DNA of 64,000 nucleotides from Aplectana chamaeleonis (lineage: Eukaryota; Nematoda; Chromadorea; Rhabditida; Cosmocercidae). The translations under genes were made by a program, and so were the position numbers. Numbering within the stretch: the stretch's first letter is position 1; each line of letters starts with the position of its first letter. The stretch lies in assembly GCA_029168955.1 (NCBI GenBank), contig JAPDOI010001495.1, forward strand, positions 109,078 to 173,077, given 5' to 3'. The notes under the pieces were generated by a model. It ran no database searches and had not been told where the DNA came from. It saw nothing but the letters and a program-made list of their open reading frames with translations. Positions 11,595 through 22,904 of the stretch are shown here, one piece after another.

Positions 11595-14523
11595 CCCTGC
11601 AAATCATGGACAAGTGACATATGTGTTGATGAAAGACATATGCAATATACGAAATAGACTGGAGGAAAATTTCCAGGAATGAGAGTAAGGAATACAAAGG
11701 CGGACAAAAGCATATTGGTGAGTAGAGGCAGGCATTGTTTCCTCCACAAGGGGGAAGTGACAATGGAATAGGAAAAACAGCCTGCGCCTGTCCAAATGCA
11801 GATGGGAAGAGAGCAGTCTGGAGAAGCGTAGGGAACTATTGAATGAAGGGCATAGCTAGGGACCTCCATGGCGGAAGACTGCAGATAAAACTCAAGATCT
11901 TGTCAAAAATTACGATTTCCACTACAATCGAGTTGTGGTTTCAAAAGTCTCTAAAAGTGCAAGAAAAAACGGAAGACGAAGATACGATCACCACACATAA
12001 ACGCAGAAAATGCCTGATGCACGCCGCAGGCTTAAACTCACGGAGACGCAGACTACGGGAGAATACACAGAACCGACGAACAATTTTGAGCCCAATATTC
12101 CTGTCATACAGATAGCATTTTTGACCTCACAATCTCTGAGCGCCCATCGACCTGCAATATGGGGTTTCCCGGCCGAATTCTCATGGCTCCCCATATACGA
12201 CTCAGCAACCCGCGGAATATGCCAAAACTTTGTGCCTCTTCGGCTGTCATGCATCTCTAAGGCCCTCGTCATAGTCGGCCGATAGGCTGTAGCCACCCCG
12301 GTCGATACGTATGCGATGCAATGCTCACTCAGGTCGGAATATCCGCCCGATTTGTCCGGACTAATCTCGCCTGTCCCTTCCGTGGCCGTCCCGGTCGATA
12401 CGTATGCTTACTAGAGTGGAAAATCCCCCGTTGTGGCCGAACTGCGCCGTCTACAGTGCGCTCGAATGTGCCAGCCTAATCGATATGCTTGCAGCAAACC
12501 ACTAAGGATGGGAGGGGACAGCAAAGGATCACTAGGAACGGGAGGGAACGGCGCAGTTCGCCCTTCGGCCGGCTATGACGGGGGCCTAAAGGGTTACTCA
12601 TACTTCTTAACGCTAGCGCGTCACCACCATGATGCGCATGCGTGGCGTTGCAGTGTGAGTGGCCTGACGCTACTTCCGCGCGGCACGCGCGTTTCACTCC
12701 GTTCCATAATATTTATTCCAACACTACCTTCTGTTACCACTAAAAGTAACGCGTGTGCAGATTTCGCTTGCTCGACAAAATAAAGGACCGCTTCAATCCG
12801 GCCCCATTTTTTGGCGGAGCTACGACCCCCACCCGGTTTACCAAAATTTTGGAAAAATGTGAGAATTTTTACCCTCTATGAAACGCCGTAATTCACATCA
12901 TTCAAGGCAGGGTTGAGCAGGCCGTCGTGGCGATTTCTGACACGGCTCCGACCCCCCCCCCTTTTCCTTTTTTTTCAAAAAAATTTCCCAACATTTGCGA
13001 ACCCCCCCCTGGGACCATTTTTTAAAGCTTTATTTAGTGTCAAATTACAAAGAGAAGCAAAAATTGTGGTAATTTTTAATAGTATCCAGTTCGGTCGCGG
13101 CTGACGTGTGGACGCCTATTTTTCTCCAAAAATTTTACGACCCCCCCCCAAATTTTCATTTGTTTCCCAAAATTTCCAGAAATTTTACAACCCCCGTTGT
13201 GACCGGCCACAACGCTGCTCAAACCTGATTCGGGCGCCGCGCGCGACACCTCATCCTCCGTCTGCCCTCCGCTCTCTCACTGTCTCTGACCTCCGCTCCG
13301 CAGCAGCACGTATAGGAACCACGTGAATTTCGCCGTTTTATAGCCTGCACGATCCCCTTCGACAAATAGACATCAAATTTGTATTCAGCACACCGAATAA
13401 CCCCTGTAGAGAAATTTTGAAAGGAATCTGGTACTTTGCCCAAATTACCGTATACCCACCGAGATGAAGAAATTCATGAGGGCCTATGCAGACACAGTTG
13501 TAATCGCTCTGTAATCCCACTATCAGAAGGCGACTATTCCTTCCTCGTTTGGGCTTACGATGTAGAAAATTGCTTCTTCTCCAAAAAAAAAGCGAGCCCC
13601 CAAAATTTCATTTCCCATCAGAAAAATTCCAAAAATTTTACGAACCCCGTTGAGCCGAGTCACAACGAGAGGCTTTTCTTCACAGCGGTGAACACACAGT
13701 GCGTCTACATAATGTCGTTCAGTCCGCAAAGTGCACGCTGATTGCGAAGGCGTGCTGCGGCGCGGTTGCGAGTATCCTCAGGCATGGATATGGACACACC
13801 CTGGAGGGCTTGGTGCCCGAGTGATCCCACCGCCCGGGAGATTCCACATCCCTGTCAAAGTAAGTGGCGACTGTAGTTATTCCGACTCTTCACTTAAAGT
13901 TAGGACATTTACTATGACTGCGCCCCCGTACCTGACGTGAAGAATTCGTGCAATCGAGGGGTCTCTACCGCGTTCGCCACGCTTGCAAGGCCCATGTGAC
14001 CGCGATGCATACGCATGGATGGGAGCAAATTCATGCAAGCTTCACAGAAACAAGACGAGAACGTCAACTTTAGCGTTTAAGTTTTAAAGTGAGCAACAAG
14101 GGAACGAAAGAAGATAGATGCAGGTTAGGAAATTCCATAGGATGTGGATAGCTATCAAATGGGATGATTTCAAGCTTCCTTTTAGTCGAGAAATTGCGTA
14201 ATAAGAGAATTCTAGAGGCTTCCATTACCGCTACTTTTTCTACGAGTAAAACACTCTTTACTGGACTTAGGAGGATCATGAGTCACAATCTGCTACCCAG
14301 CCAAACAACGCGCTGCCCTTATTAAATGATTGAAGTGCAACACTCTAGTCGTCTTCCAGGCGTGCGTAGATACATGATCACACCGATATTTTCCTCTCCC
14401 ATCTTTCTACTAGAGTCCAGGCACTGTTAGAATTTCGATACACTTTATGTGATGGAAAATGGAAAAGAGATTGGTATTCACAAGGGAAACAAAAACAACA
14501 CCGAATAAGGTACAGGAAATAAA
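11595..14523. other. Intergenic repeats upstream of MED7
   Basis: No gene recognised. It contains the putative MED7 promoter side, a CCCGGTCGATACGTATGC direct repeat (about 12299-12320 and 12391-12410), and copies of the CGACCCCC/AAAATTTT family (12904-13232, 13600-13670). Reading frames here lack splice-site support and recognisable motifs. Confidence 0.4.
12904..13232. repeat. Dispersed CGACCCCC / AAAATTTT fold-back repeat
   Basis: Begins CAGGGTTGAGCAGGCCGTCG and ends ACAACGCTGCTCAAACCTG. C8-C10 runs alternate with AAAATTT-type text, as in the other copies. Confidence 0.5.
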
Positions 14524-15128
14524 TTAGGTTGAAGCAAAAGTTGCCCGCCACTCCACTCTGACGATTTTTAGACCTTTCAGCGTTGGTCCTTCGGCCAAGT
14601 GCGATATACTGATCGAAAGCACTAAACCTTTTCTATCAATCGCTGCCTTCAACTTGGGCCAAAGCCTGCTCATTTGCGGAATATGTGCTATGATTCAGTG
14701 GTAATCTTCAGTGCTGAGTATCTTTAAATGCTTCTATTCACTTTGAGGTAAACCACCAAACCTGCGCGAGTTGACAGGACACTTAGCCACCATGGAGCTA
14801 GATGAGAGCGATTGCGCAAATTTTGTCGGAATGTAATTATTGATTTTAAGGCACTTCATGATTTCGCGACTTCGGTCTTTTTTGCCTACCCTATCAACTC
14901 TGTGATGGTTTGCCTCAAAGTAAATAGAAGCACTCAAAGACGCTCGGTACTGAAAACTACCACTGAATTATAGTATATATTTCGCATATGAGCAGGCTCT
15001 GGCCCAAGTGGACGGCAGAGTTAGATGTATTGCTATTGAACGGTGTACCGCACCTGGCCGGAGGACCAACGCGAAAAGGTTCAAAAATCGTCAAAATTAA
15101 GTGGCAGGAAACTTTCGATTCAACCTAA
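14524..15128. repeat. Palindromic mariner-like MITE
   Basis: The two halves are inverted copies: TTAGGTTGAAGCAAAAGTTG at the left, CAACCTAA at the right. Inner landmarks such as CGTTGGTCCTTCGGCCAAGTG and GGGCCAAAGCCTGCTCAT recur inverted at 15060-15075 and 14990-15010. The tip TTAGGTTGAAGCAAAAGTT resembles the tip of the mariner palindrome at 51404. A second, longer member lies at 48557-49504. Confidence 0.6.
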
Positions 15129-17056
15129 TACATGTCAGATTAGCTACGAGCACGCCGGAAAGTAGGATAATGCCAGAACTAGAGCTACAAACGTCAGAAA
15201 AGTTTGGTTGAATTTCAAAAAATCAAGATCAAACCGAATCCTTCACTGGGACTGGAAAACAATAGGCACCCACTTGAAAAGAGGAAGAAACTCTTACGTC
15301 AAGACCAGTTCCCAAACGACAACCAGTTCTCTGTTGGTTACAATTGCATTGGGTGGTAAACACAGACTTCAGCGGACACTTCCAAAATAAACCTGTACGG
15401 AAATGCCCCCGACATTTCCTGCTCAAGACGGAATTACCGAGAATACGATTATATGCTTTAATCTCATACTACACAGCGCCTAATGCAGGATCGAGAGAGA
15501 TAGAGAACTCAAAAGTGTGTATTCATTCCCATGAGCCAATGATTACTCCCACGAGAGAGGCAAGTCATCAATCTAACTTGGCTTATTCTAAGCCTAGAGA
15601 GGAGGGAAGCTAGCACTCCGTGCTGAGAACAAGCAGGGTCTATAGAATTGAGAGATCAGATGGATAGCACCACCCTGCGGCAGGTTGCCAAACAAGAGGC
15701 TTGAAACACGACCAGACCAAATTTCCGTAACTCAAGGAGATGCTATCTCTGTACGAGATGAAGTTCATGTACAGGCCCGAGCCCTGTCTGAAATGGAACG
15801 CTCAGAAGCTTTACATCAACGTCATCGAATAGCCTAAAGAAAGGTATACCAGGAAGACATAAGGCCTCGGCATAGTGGCAAAGGTGCTAGCGACGCGAGC
15901 GAGCGAGCAATGGGGGGCGTGGCCAAGAAATCTTCGCGGCGGCATCGCTGGCATCCCCACAGAGTGTGATTTCGAATAGAGCGTGGATGCAATTTAGAGA
16001 CTTTCATTCCATCATTTTGGTGAGATATGATTCCGGAACTGTTGTTTCCACTGTTTTTCTGTTGACTTTTCAGATTTCCTACTCCCTGGACGTAACCGGG
16101 TGAGACACAAACCATCTTCGCTGTACATAATTGTTCATTTCAACTTCATGAGAGCAAAAATGGAATTAGTATGTGCGGTTGATGGTATTTGCATCATTCG
16201 TGGCTGAACACTAGCGTTTTTGTATAAGAACACACAGGAAATGACGAATAGCTGGAAAACTGCAAGCAAAACAAATTGAATAGTTATTAAAACTCTGAAT
16301 GATGGGGCAGGCAGAGTTGAGATCATTCAAAGCTGTTCAATACTAAAGAGGATTGGTTACTTCTGTAAATTGAGCGCAAAGATTAGCAAAGGAGCTACAA
16401 ATCGGTAGCAACTCGCAAAATCGCATGAAAATCACAATCGTCTCGCGCATTTCGCCGCGAGCTGGCGATTTCCGCGACGGGCAAAACACTGTGCGCTCCC
16501 CCCTCCATCGCAGCCTATGCGGTGCGGTCGCGTGCGCGGCCAAACTGCGTAGCGCTCCCCACCCTTCATCATTCCTCGCTCGCTCGCAGATTTGTCACTA
16601 TATCGAGGACTATAGGCTGTTGTTGCTAAAAAGTTAACTAGCGGATGTTGACCAACTGAGACTACGAAAGTCTTCGCTTAGGCTCCATCCATAGCAGACG
16701 TCCTAGCGTCAAGTGACGCTGGGTTTACATCCTCTGCATTTGTTGTTGATCTGACTCCCCAGCGACCACTACAGCCGCCCAGTTGCTGACGGTGGGGGCA
16801 TAGTGAGAGTAACGGCTGTAACTAATATTGTCGATACCATCGTTTACCACGAGCCTTCCTCGGAAACATTGAATGCGCCAGCCGTCGAGCGTCATGCGCA
16901 AGCGTTTGAGCGCTGGCGCATGATGCTACGACGCCTAATCCACTTAATTACAAATGTCTAGGGGAAGCGCTCGCGCAGAACTTACCTATCATAATTTGTA
17001 AGAAGCTGAACATCATGATATCAAAATTTAGCATGAGGTTACTTCCCCTGGGGGCT
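15129..17056. other. Intergenic stretch, no gene recognised
   Basis: Mixed composition with a GC-rich, CpG-containing block at 16440-16580. A few short frames lack recognisable motifs. It could hold fragments of an unrecognised gene or promoter. Confidence 0.3.
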
Positions 17057-17872
17057 GTGTATCCTTACAACAATCAGTTAATGCTATCAACATGTGGTCT
17101 CATGATTGGGATCTGCCCCTGTCCAAGGAAAAAACCAAAATTCTCCACCTCGGTGCAAACAATCATAACTTCAATTATACCATTGAAGGGACTCCCATTG
17201 AGATTACTGACCAGATAACTGATCTTGGGTTCGTCATCACCAGGAGTCTTATGTAGCTTTGATGTGCATTGTGAGACTACATCGAGGAAAGCTACTTGTG
17301 CAGTGAACAAAATATTCAGAGCTTTGGCAACACGTAATCCATCTCTTCTTATAAAAGCCTACACCACCTACGTGAGGCCAATTCTTGAATTTGGCACGCC
17401 GGTGTTTAATCCCTACAAAATGAAGGACATCAACTGTTTGGAGAAAGTCCAAAGCAACTTCACAAGGAAATTGTTTATTAGGATGCATGGTTTCGTTTAT
17501 GGCCGCATACCCGATTCCGTGCAGAGAAATGAGCTATTTCACTTGAAACCGTTATCCCTCAGAAGAGTAGAGAATGACTTACTTCTTCTCCACAAGATTC
17601 TGTTTGGCGTAGGTTTCGGTCTTAAACCTGAGGACCTTGTGACAACGAGAGAGTCAACCACTAGGGTGGCCCCATCAAACCCCACCGTTACGCATCTAAC
17701 CTCAACTGCAGGCGTCACTTTTTCATCAAGAGAACAATACTTATTTTTGAGAACCTTGGTAGAAATCATTCCATTCCTTCCAAATTTACGTCATTCAAAA
17801 ATTTCATTCGAGAAAAATTTCAGCTGGCTGATCGAACAAGTAGCCCTTCCTGACTGGCTGGATAGCTTTTGA
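17057..17872 (+). pseudogene. 5'-truncated CR1-like retrotransposon, reverse-transcriptase C-terminal part
   Basis: Translating from about 17060 gives WSHDWDLPLSKEKTKILHLG then IEITDQITDLGFVIT, the region after the RT catalytic core where non-LTR enzymes read 'K.....LG'. A stop and frame change follow near 17258. The frame from 17225 then continues with the thumb region: VNKIFRALATRNP, AYTTYVRPILEFGTPVFNPY and LEKVQSNFTRKLF, ending LPDWLDSF and a stop at 17870-17872. The layout (RPILEFGTPVFNP followed by LE.VQ..FT..L) is typical of CR1/L2-type non-LTR elements. It is broken, lacks the catalytic YADD region and is not related to the 2A-bearing family. Confidence 0.75.
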
Positions 17873-18061
17873 TTCCTTTCTTTAGGTTGATTATTACAGC
17901 AATGAATGTAGGAATTGACAGATGTGAAGGAATGAAGCCTTCCATGTGATAATGTGATCCACCTTATCCACTGCGTACTTATATCGAAGCCATTACATTT
18001 GTTGACCAGCCGTTTACGTGTTCGAACTTCTTCAGAAAGGACTAGTTTAGGAGGCGGAGTC

Positions 18062-18408
18062 AGGGCTGAGCAGGCCGTTGAGTTGAGTTTCGACGGAGGT
18101 AAACCACCCTCTGTTGGCCAGAATTTGGAAAAAATTTCCACAATATTCCCCCACACAAGATGAAAAACTCCTCTAGCTTTTTTGAGTGATAAAGTTGAAA
18201 AAATTCAAATTTGTGATATGCTTGATATCTTCTCGACAATAAAATTTCCTAAGTCTAGCGAACTCATTTACTATAGTTAGAGAAAGTAGAAAGTTATCTC
18301 TTTCCTCAGAAGGTTTTGCGACTCTCCCCCTCGAAATTTTCTTTTTTTTTACATTTTTCTGAAATTTTTACGACCCCCGTTGTGCCGAGTCGCAACCTTG
18401 CTCAACTC
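18062..18408. repeat. Dispersed CGACCCCC / AAAATTTT fold-back repeat
   Basis: Starts CAGGGCTGAGCAGGCCGTTG and ends GTCGCAACCTTGCTCAACTC. This copy keeps recognisable ends, with divergence in the middle. Confidence 0.55.
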
Positions 18409-19222
18409 TGGGCGGAATGACCGGATGGGTTGACTGACCCACGCGATTTTCACCCATTTCCCGGTGGTTTTTCGTGATTCTCTCTTCGTTGTTCACGTCT
18501 CTGTGGAAAAACTACAGATTTTTCCATCGTAAACACTGCCTTTGAAGATGTTGCGAACATTCTGCGGTCACAATTACTATCCCTCCAATTCGCCTAAATT
18601 TGATCAGCAAAAGATTGTCCCAGGCCTGACTTTCTCGTCATTAACACAAGGTGGACATGGAATAAGCCAGGCGAGAACGAGAGAGATGAAAAATTGGAGT
18701 ATTCCCAATGAAATTCCACCGCGCATCCAGCCTGTATCGATGAAAAGCTAGTGCTACAAGGCTAGGCCCTTGGTTTGGTAAGGTTTAGTCATTGATTCCC
18801 TTGATACTGTCCTTATCGGAGTGAAATTCCGGCCCGTAGCGGTGAACAACTGCTATAGCGGCACGCACGCCACACAAAATCGTGATGTAACTACGGGGAA
18901 TCATGCTGAGACCACGAGTTCTTGGCACGACTATCTTCTAGCTATGTGCTACAACAACGATTGAATTTCGTTCCAATAAAGAATATTTTGCTTATTTCCA
19001 GGAATCGGGACCACGCATTTGGAATTTTTTATACATGAGAAGTCGATTTCAAATTTAAATGGAAATTTTGAAATTTTCCTGACGTTTAATCGTCGTTTAT
19101 GCTCAGTTTGAACCAGAGTCGTGAACAAGGCAGGATGAGGTGGACAGACCTCCGCAGATATATAACCCCTCCGCAACGACTAAAGCTTCGGAAAAACCTC
19201 CTTGGTGAGAAATTTGGCTCCA
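18409..19222. other. Intergenic stretch, no gene recognised
   Basis: AT-rich. One fragment (18480-18545) resembles a recurring 'gtttccatcgtaaacactgcc'-like repeat text seen also near 36740, 38000 and 52700. No splice-flanked coding segment. Confidence 0.3.
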
Positions 19223-19505
19223 TGACATTGCTCACCCGCGTGCGTATGCTTCACGGTCCGATAAGCGTCGCACGCATGGCGGACACGGAGAACCCTTCAC
19301 CGCATGAACGAATTTTCAGCCGCCTACACAAGAAAACGGCTTTAATTGGTGAATTGAAATGAACACAGGAAAGCATATAGATGATGCTCCAAAACATGCG
19401 AATTCGCTTCATTTGACCTGAATGCGGGGCTGTCCCGTCGGCGCCCGCCTCGCCGTGCGCCACGCTAAGGGAGTGCGACGCAGCACGCACGGGTGGGCAA
19501 TATCC
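19223..19505. repeat. MITE family B (ACATTGCTCACCCGCGTGCG ends)
   Basis: The left end ACATTGCTCACCCGCGTGCG is inverted at the right as CGCACGGGTGGGCAATAT. A second copy with ACATTGCTCACCTGCGTGCG and CTCACGGGTGAGCAATGT ends sits at 35459-35727. No transposase is encoded. Confidence 0.6.
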
Positions 19506-19522
19506 GCTTCCCGAAAAATTTC

Positions 19523-19722
19523 TGGGTGCTATCGCGGGGGGAGGGGGGGCACTGTGGTATCGCACTTGGCCATGCCCATTTTTGCCTGCCGCAATGACTC
19601 CTGATTTCGCAACGAAGGGAAACCCCGGATGATGCTCAAATTCCGTGCGGCACGGTAAAATGAACGTGACAAAGGGCGTCCCGCCGTAGTGACCCCCTCC
19701 ACTGCGATAGCACCAATTTCTG
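19523..19722. repeat. MITE family A (GGTGCTAT...ATAGCACC)
   Basis: About 200 bp with GGTGCTATCGCGGGGGGAGG and its inverse CACTGCGATAGCACC as ends. Inner text GCCGCAATGACTCCTGATTT and AAATTCCGTGCGGCA is shared with the copy at 23457-23655. It directly abuts a family B copy, an association repeated at 35.4-35.8 kb. Confidence 0.65.
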
Positions 19723-19982
19723 GACTTTCTACGGCGTCCCCAATTTTTGTTTCAAGCTCAAATTTCACGACCCTCCCCCGCTCCTGTTGCGATATATCAC
19801 AGCCCCGCTGGACCCTTGGAAGACTAACCCCTTTGTGACGAGTTCATACTCCTGTGACAGCGAGAACGCACGCCAGGAGTATCGACTTCTTCCGACATCG
19901 AAGATGACAACGCGTCGCGCCTCGGGATGTATCTTTACGACCTTATGTGTGGATAGGAGAGAAAAGCGCCCAGATATTCTCT

Positions 19983-20436
19983 CTCCCAAACGAGATGGCA
20001 AGCAGAGTCCAAAGAAGCAGGGCTCACACTGCGTCTCTAAGGTTTTTGGAATAAGGTAAGACGTCTTGTAGGCAAATCACAGGCGCGACACAGAATCTCC
20101 CGTAATCCGAAAACCGAATTTATTTCCTGAAACACCCTACCTGCTATGTAAATGAGAATATCTATCCTCTTTAAAAAGTCGTAATTCTCGCGACCGTGTT
20201 TTATAGCCTTTAAATTAAGAGTGAGTATTACGGGCATTTTCAGCGAAGTAATGCAAAAAAAAGATGAGGTATGAGGAAAAAAGGAACGAGTACATGGGGA
20301 ACTCGATGAATTTTGTTTTGGATTACGGTAAGACGATGCTGTGTCGCGCACACGCGACGTCTTATCGTGATCCAAAAACGTAGGGGACGCAGAGGGAGCG
20401 CTGCTTCTTTGGACTCTTCGCTTGTCATCTCGTTTG
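19983..20436. repeat. Fold-back element
   Basis: CCCAAACGAGATGGCAAGC near 19986 and GAGTCCAAAGAAGCAG recur inverted at about 20395-20434 (CTGCTTCTTTGGACTC ... GTCATCTCGTTTGGG). Arms of about 85 bp surround an AT-rich centre. No coding capacity. Confidence 0.6.
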
Positions 20437-21085
20437 GGACAGAGCATAGCTACGCAGTTTATGGCAGGGTCAAGCGGGCCGCTGTGTAGGACCCTAGGAG
20501 AACAACGACCCCCTCCCCTTAAACCCGGAAATTTTACGACCCTCCCCGTTTTTTCGTTTCCGTATAGTTAAGTCCGTGGCTTGTTTACTCAAGAAAAAAA
20601 ATTTGAATCTCAGCCGCGCCTAGCGTTATGATAAGCTGATCAGCTGCGCTCTGGATAGCGGTATCGAGCTTCGGAGGCCTGATAGGCTTCTAACGCTAAA
20701 ACATGGTTGTCGAAGCGATAAAACATGTACACCTGGAACTACAGTTTGATCACGTTTGATCGATACTTGCGTCATTGTTATACCAAACTCTGGCAAACTG
20801 GGGCGTCGACAACAGGTTGATCCGCACACCATGAGTCACCGCTGACCAACGCGCCGATATTCGGCGGGGCCGTGGCCGCGAGTTATGCTCTGGTCGATGT
20901 CGAGCTGTTGCACAGCTAACGCTCTAGATACAAGGGAAGTATACGACGCATTTTTCAGGCATGCTGTGAATGACAAAAGCGCGGCCGGTTCAATTACCCA
21001 AGTTTGCGGTACATTGACTCCGCCCAGCATCTGGAGGTCCTGCCTATCCGGTGGTGACCCAGTGAAGGCTGGGCGAACCATCCAC

Positions 21086-21197
21086 GACGCGTGTTGGTTT
21101 GCCGACCGCGACGCGTGTCGGAGTGCCGACCGCGACGCGTGCGAGTGTACCGACAGCGATGCGTGCGAGTGTACCGACAGCGACGCGTGTCGGTTTA
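21086..21197. repeat. 24-bp minisatellite, about 4-5 units
   Basis: Unit approximately GACGCGTGCGAGTGTACCGACAGC, with variants. Being a multiple of three it reads as an eight-residue repeat (DACECTDS-like) in the frame that runs on into the adjacent retrotransposon derivative. It ends about 10 nt before that element's target-site duplication. Confidence 0.7.
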
Positions 21198-21215
21198 AAG
21201 TAGTACCTAAGCTAG

Positions 21216-21583
21216 GCTGCCGAGATGTCGTACGTTCACGCCGTGGCAGTGTGGAGGAAAGAAGACTTATACTAGGAGATATACCGCCCCCCGTCTGCAC
21301 CTCTGAGTCTCAACTCGGAAGAAGAGCGAGATGCACGCTCGCATCATTACGCAGTGGTCACTCTACAATGCTAATGTCTTATGTCAGCAAGATTGACAGC
21401 AGCAAATCTGATGTGTGCCCGGACTGCGGTATCGTCGGCCATGATACCGCACATTTATTCAACTGTCCGGAGAGACCTACCACGCTGACACCAATGGACC
21501 TATGGACGAATCCACTACTGGTCGCCCAGTACCTCCGCCTATGACAAAACCCTCTATGTGGCTGCAAAGAAGAAGAAGAAGAT
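21216..21583 (+). mobile_element. Internally deleted derivative of the 2A/PHD non-LTR family (SINE-like), with 9-bp TSD
   Basis: It begins GCTGCCGAGATGTCGTACG, the exact 5' end of the full-length copies, for about 50 nt. It then jumps to the last 300 nt of the family: the C-terminal protein text (SQLGRRARCTLASLR, CPDCGIVGHDTAHLFNCP, DLWTNP) and the (AAG)n tail. A perfect 9-bp duplication CTAAGCTAG flanks it at 21207-21215 and 21584-21592. The deletion removes endonuclease and RT, so the element is non-autonomous. Its sequence is distinctly diverged from the other three copies, suggesting a separate subfamily. It resembles the trypanosome L1Tc/NARTc relationship (established for that system; analogy only here). 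Confidence 0.8.
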
Positions 21584-22904
21584 CTAAGCTAGATGAAACA
21601 GTCCTGTAGGATGTGAACTGCTGCTAAATAGGCCGCTAAACGCGACACATCGAGTTGTCAACAGCCCTACAACAGGCGGACGTCGCTGGGCAACGGGCAG
21701 GTCTCAGGCTGACAATACGCGCGATTTGACTTGTCAACTAGGAGCGGTTTATGAGATGACAACTTATCAACCTGTTGTCGACGCCCCAGTTTGCCTGAGA
21801 AAGTTTGCGACCGCGACAGGTTCGGTCAACTGTTACGAGTCGCGCAGGGACCAGACCCACACAGTAGAAAAATGCTGTCGCAGGAACAGTTTTCAGGACC
21901 TGTCACGGTCGCTGGCTCGAAAGGAGATGTCATCCCTGAATGTGGAAACCGTGCGATCATCGGCCGCTGTCGCGGCTTTCCGCCGCAGTGCAGTGCACTG
22001 CGACGAGTGCCAGTTATCTCGGCCTGAATCGAATAGCGGGCCGGCGCACGCGACTGCCGTGGGTGAGTTCTAAATGCTTTTTTTTCTGAGGAAACAAGCC
22101 ACGGACCTGACTGAACAATCTCCATACGAAATTTTCATTTCTCGGTAAAATTTTCACGAAGGGGCCAAAAAAATCTAAGTCGAAACCTCACGCTTTAAGC
22201 GCTGCGGTGGCTAGTATTTGAATTGCCAACTTTTAAATTACTAGTTGCAACGGGAACGGCCAATTTGGACCATGAGGTACAGGATATCTTCAATATGACG
22301 TAATCCCGATCCATGCCGAAAACAGCTGTTAAAGCGAAAAGGCTTTCTTTGTCGATTTTTCTCGTGTTAAACAAAATCCCTAACAGATCGTGAGATTCAG
22401 GCTCAGAAGAAGATCTGTATGGCAACGAAATCTCCCCCGAGGAGTTGAAACAAAACGGAAGAAGCTGAAAATGCAGCTGCAAGTCACAAGAGCCGCGAAT
22501 GGAATCGACCACGGACGAATTTCGCGGCGGGACCAGCGTCTGTCGTGCGGCGCACTCCTCGACATGCTTGCTCTCTCGCTGCGAATGCCTCGCGGTCGGC
22601 ACTCTGCCAAGCAATTTCTGAAGCTGAAATTTCTTTTCATTTTCCTGTTCATTTAAAATGTTCTTGTTACCGAATCAAAGTTGGTTTTTGTAGTTTATAA
22701 AGCTCAGGTCAACACAGGTCAGTGAAACAGATCAATTATTCTTTCGTCCGATTCGTTGAGCCGTTTTAAAGCTCAATCTTTTGTGATAGAAGCTTGTTCT
22801 TTCCCTATTTTTTCTTAGAACAGTCTGGTTAGAAAGGCATTCCGCATGATATTTTCACATCCAGCAATGAAAGGGTTTCATTGGTTTTCGTTTATTGCAT
22901 ATTT

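Larger units (their letters stand above)
20566..22115. repeat. Fold-back element interrupted by a retrotransposon derivative
   Basis: The left arm (20566-20835) carries AAGTCCGTGGCTTGTTT, then CAAACTGGGGCGTCGACAAC. The right arm (about 21755-22115) has these inverted: GTTGTCGACGCCCCAGTTTG near 21775 and AACAAGCCACGGACCTGA near 22094. The 24-bp minisatellite and the 368-bp LINE derivative lie between the arms. Same family as 3747-3955. Confidence 0.55.
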
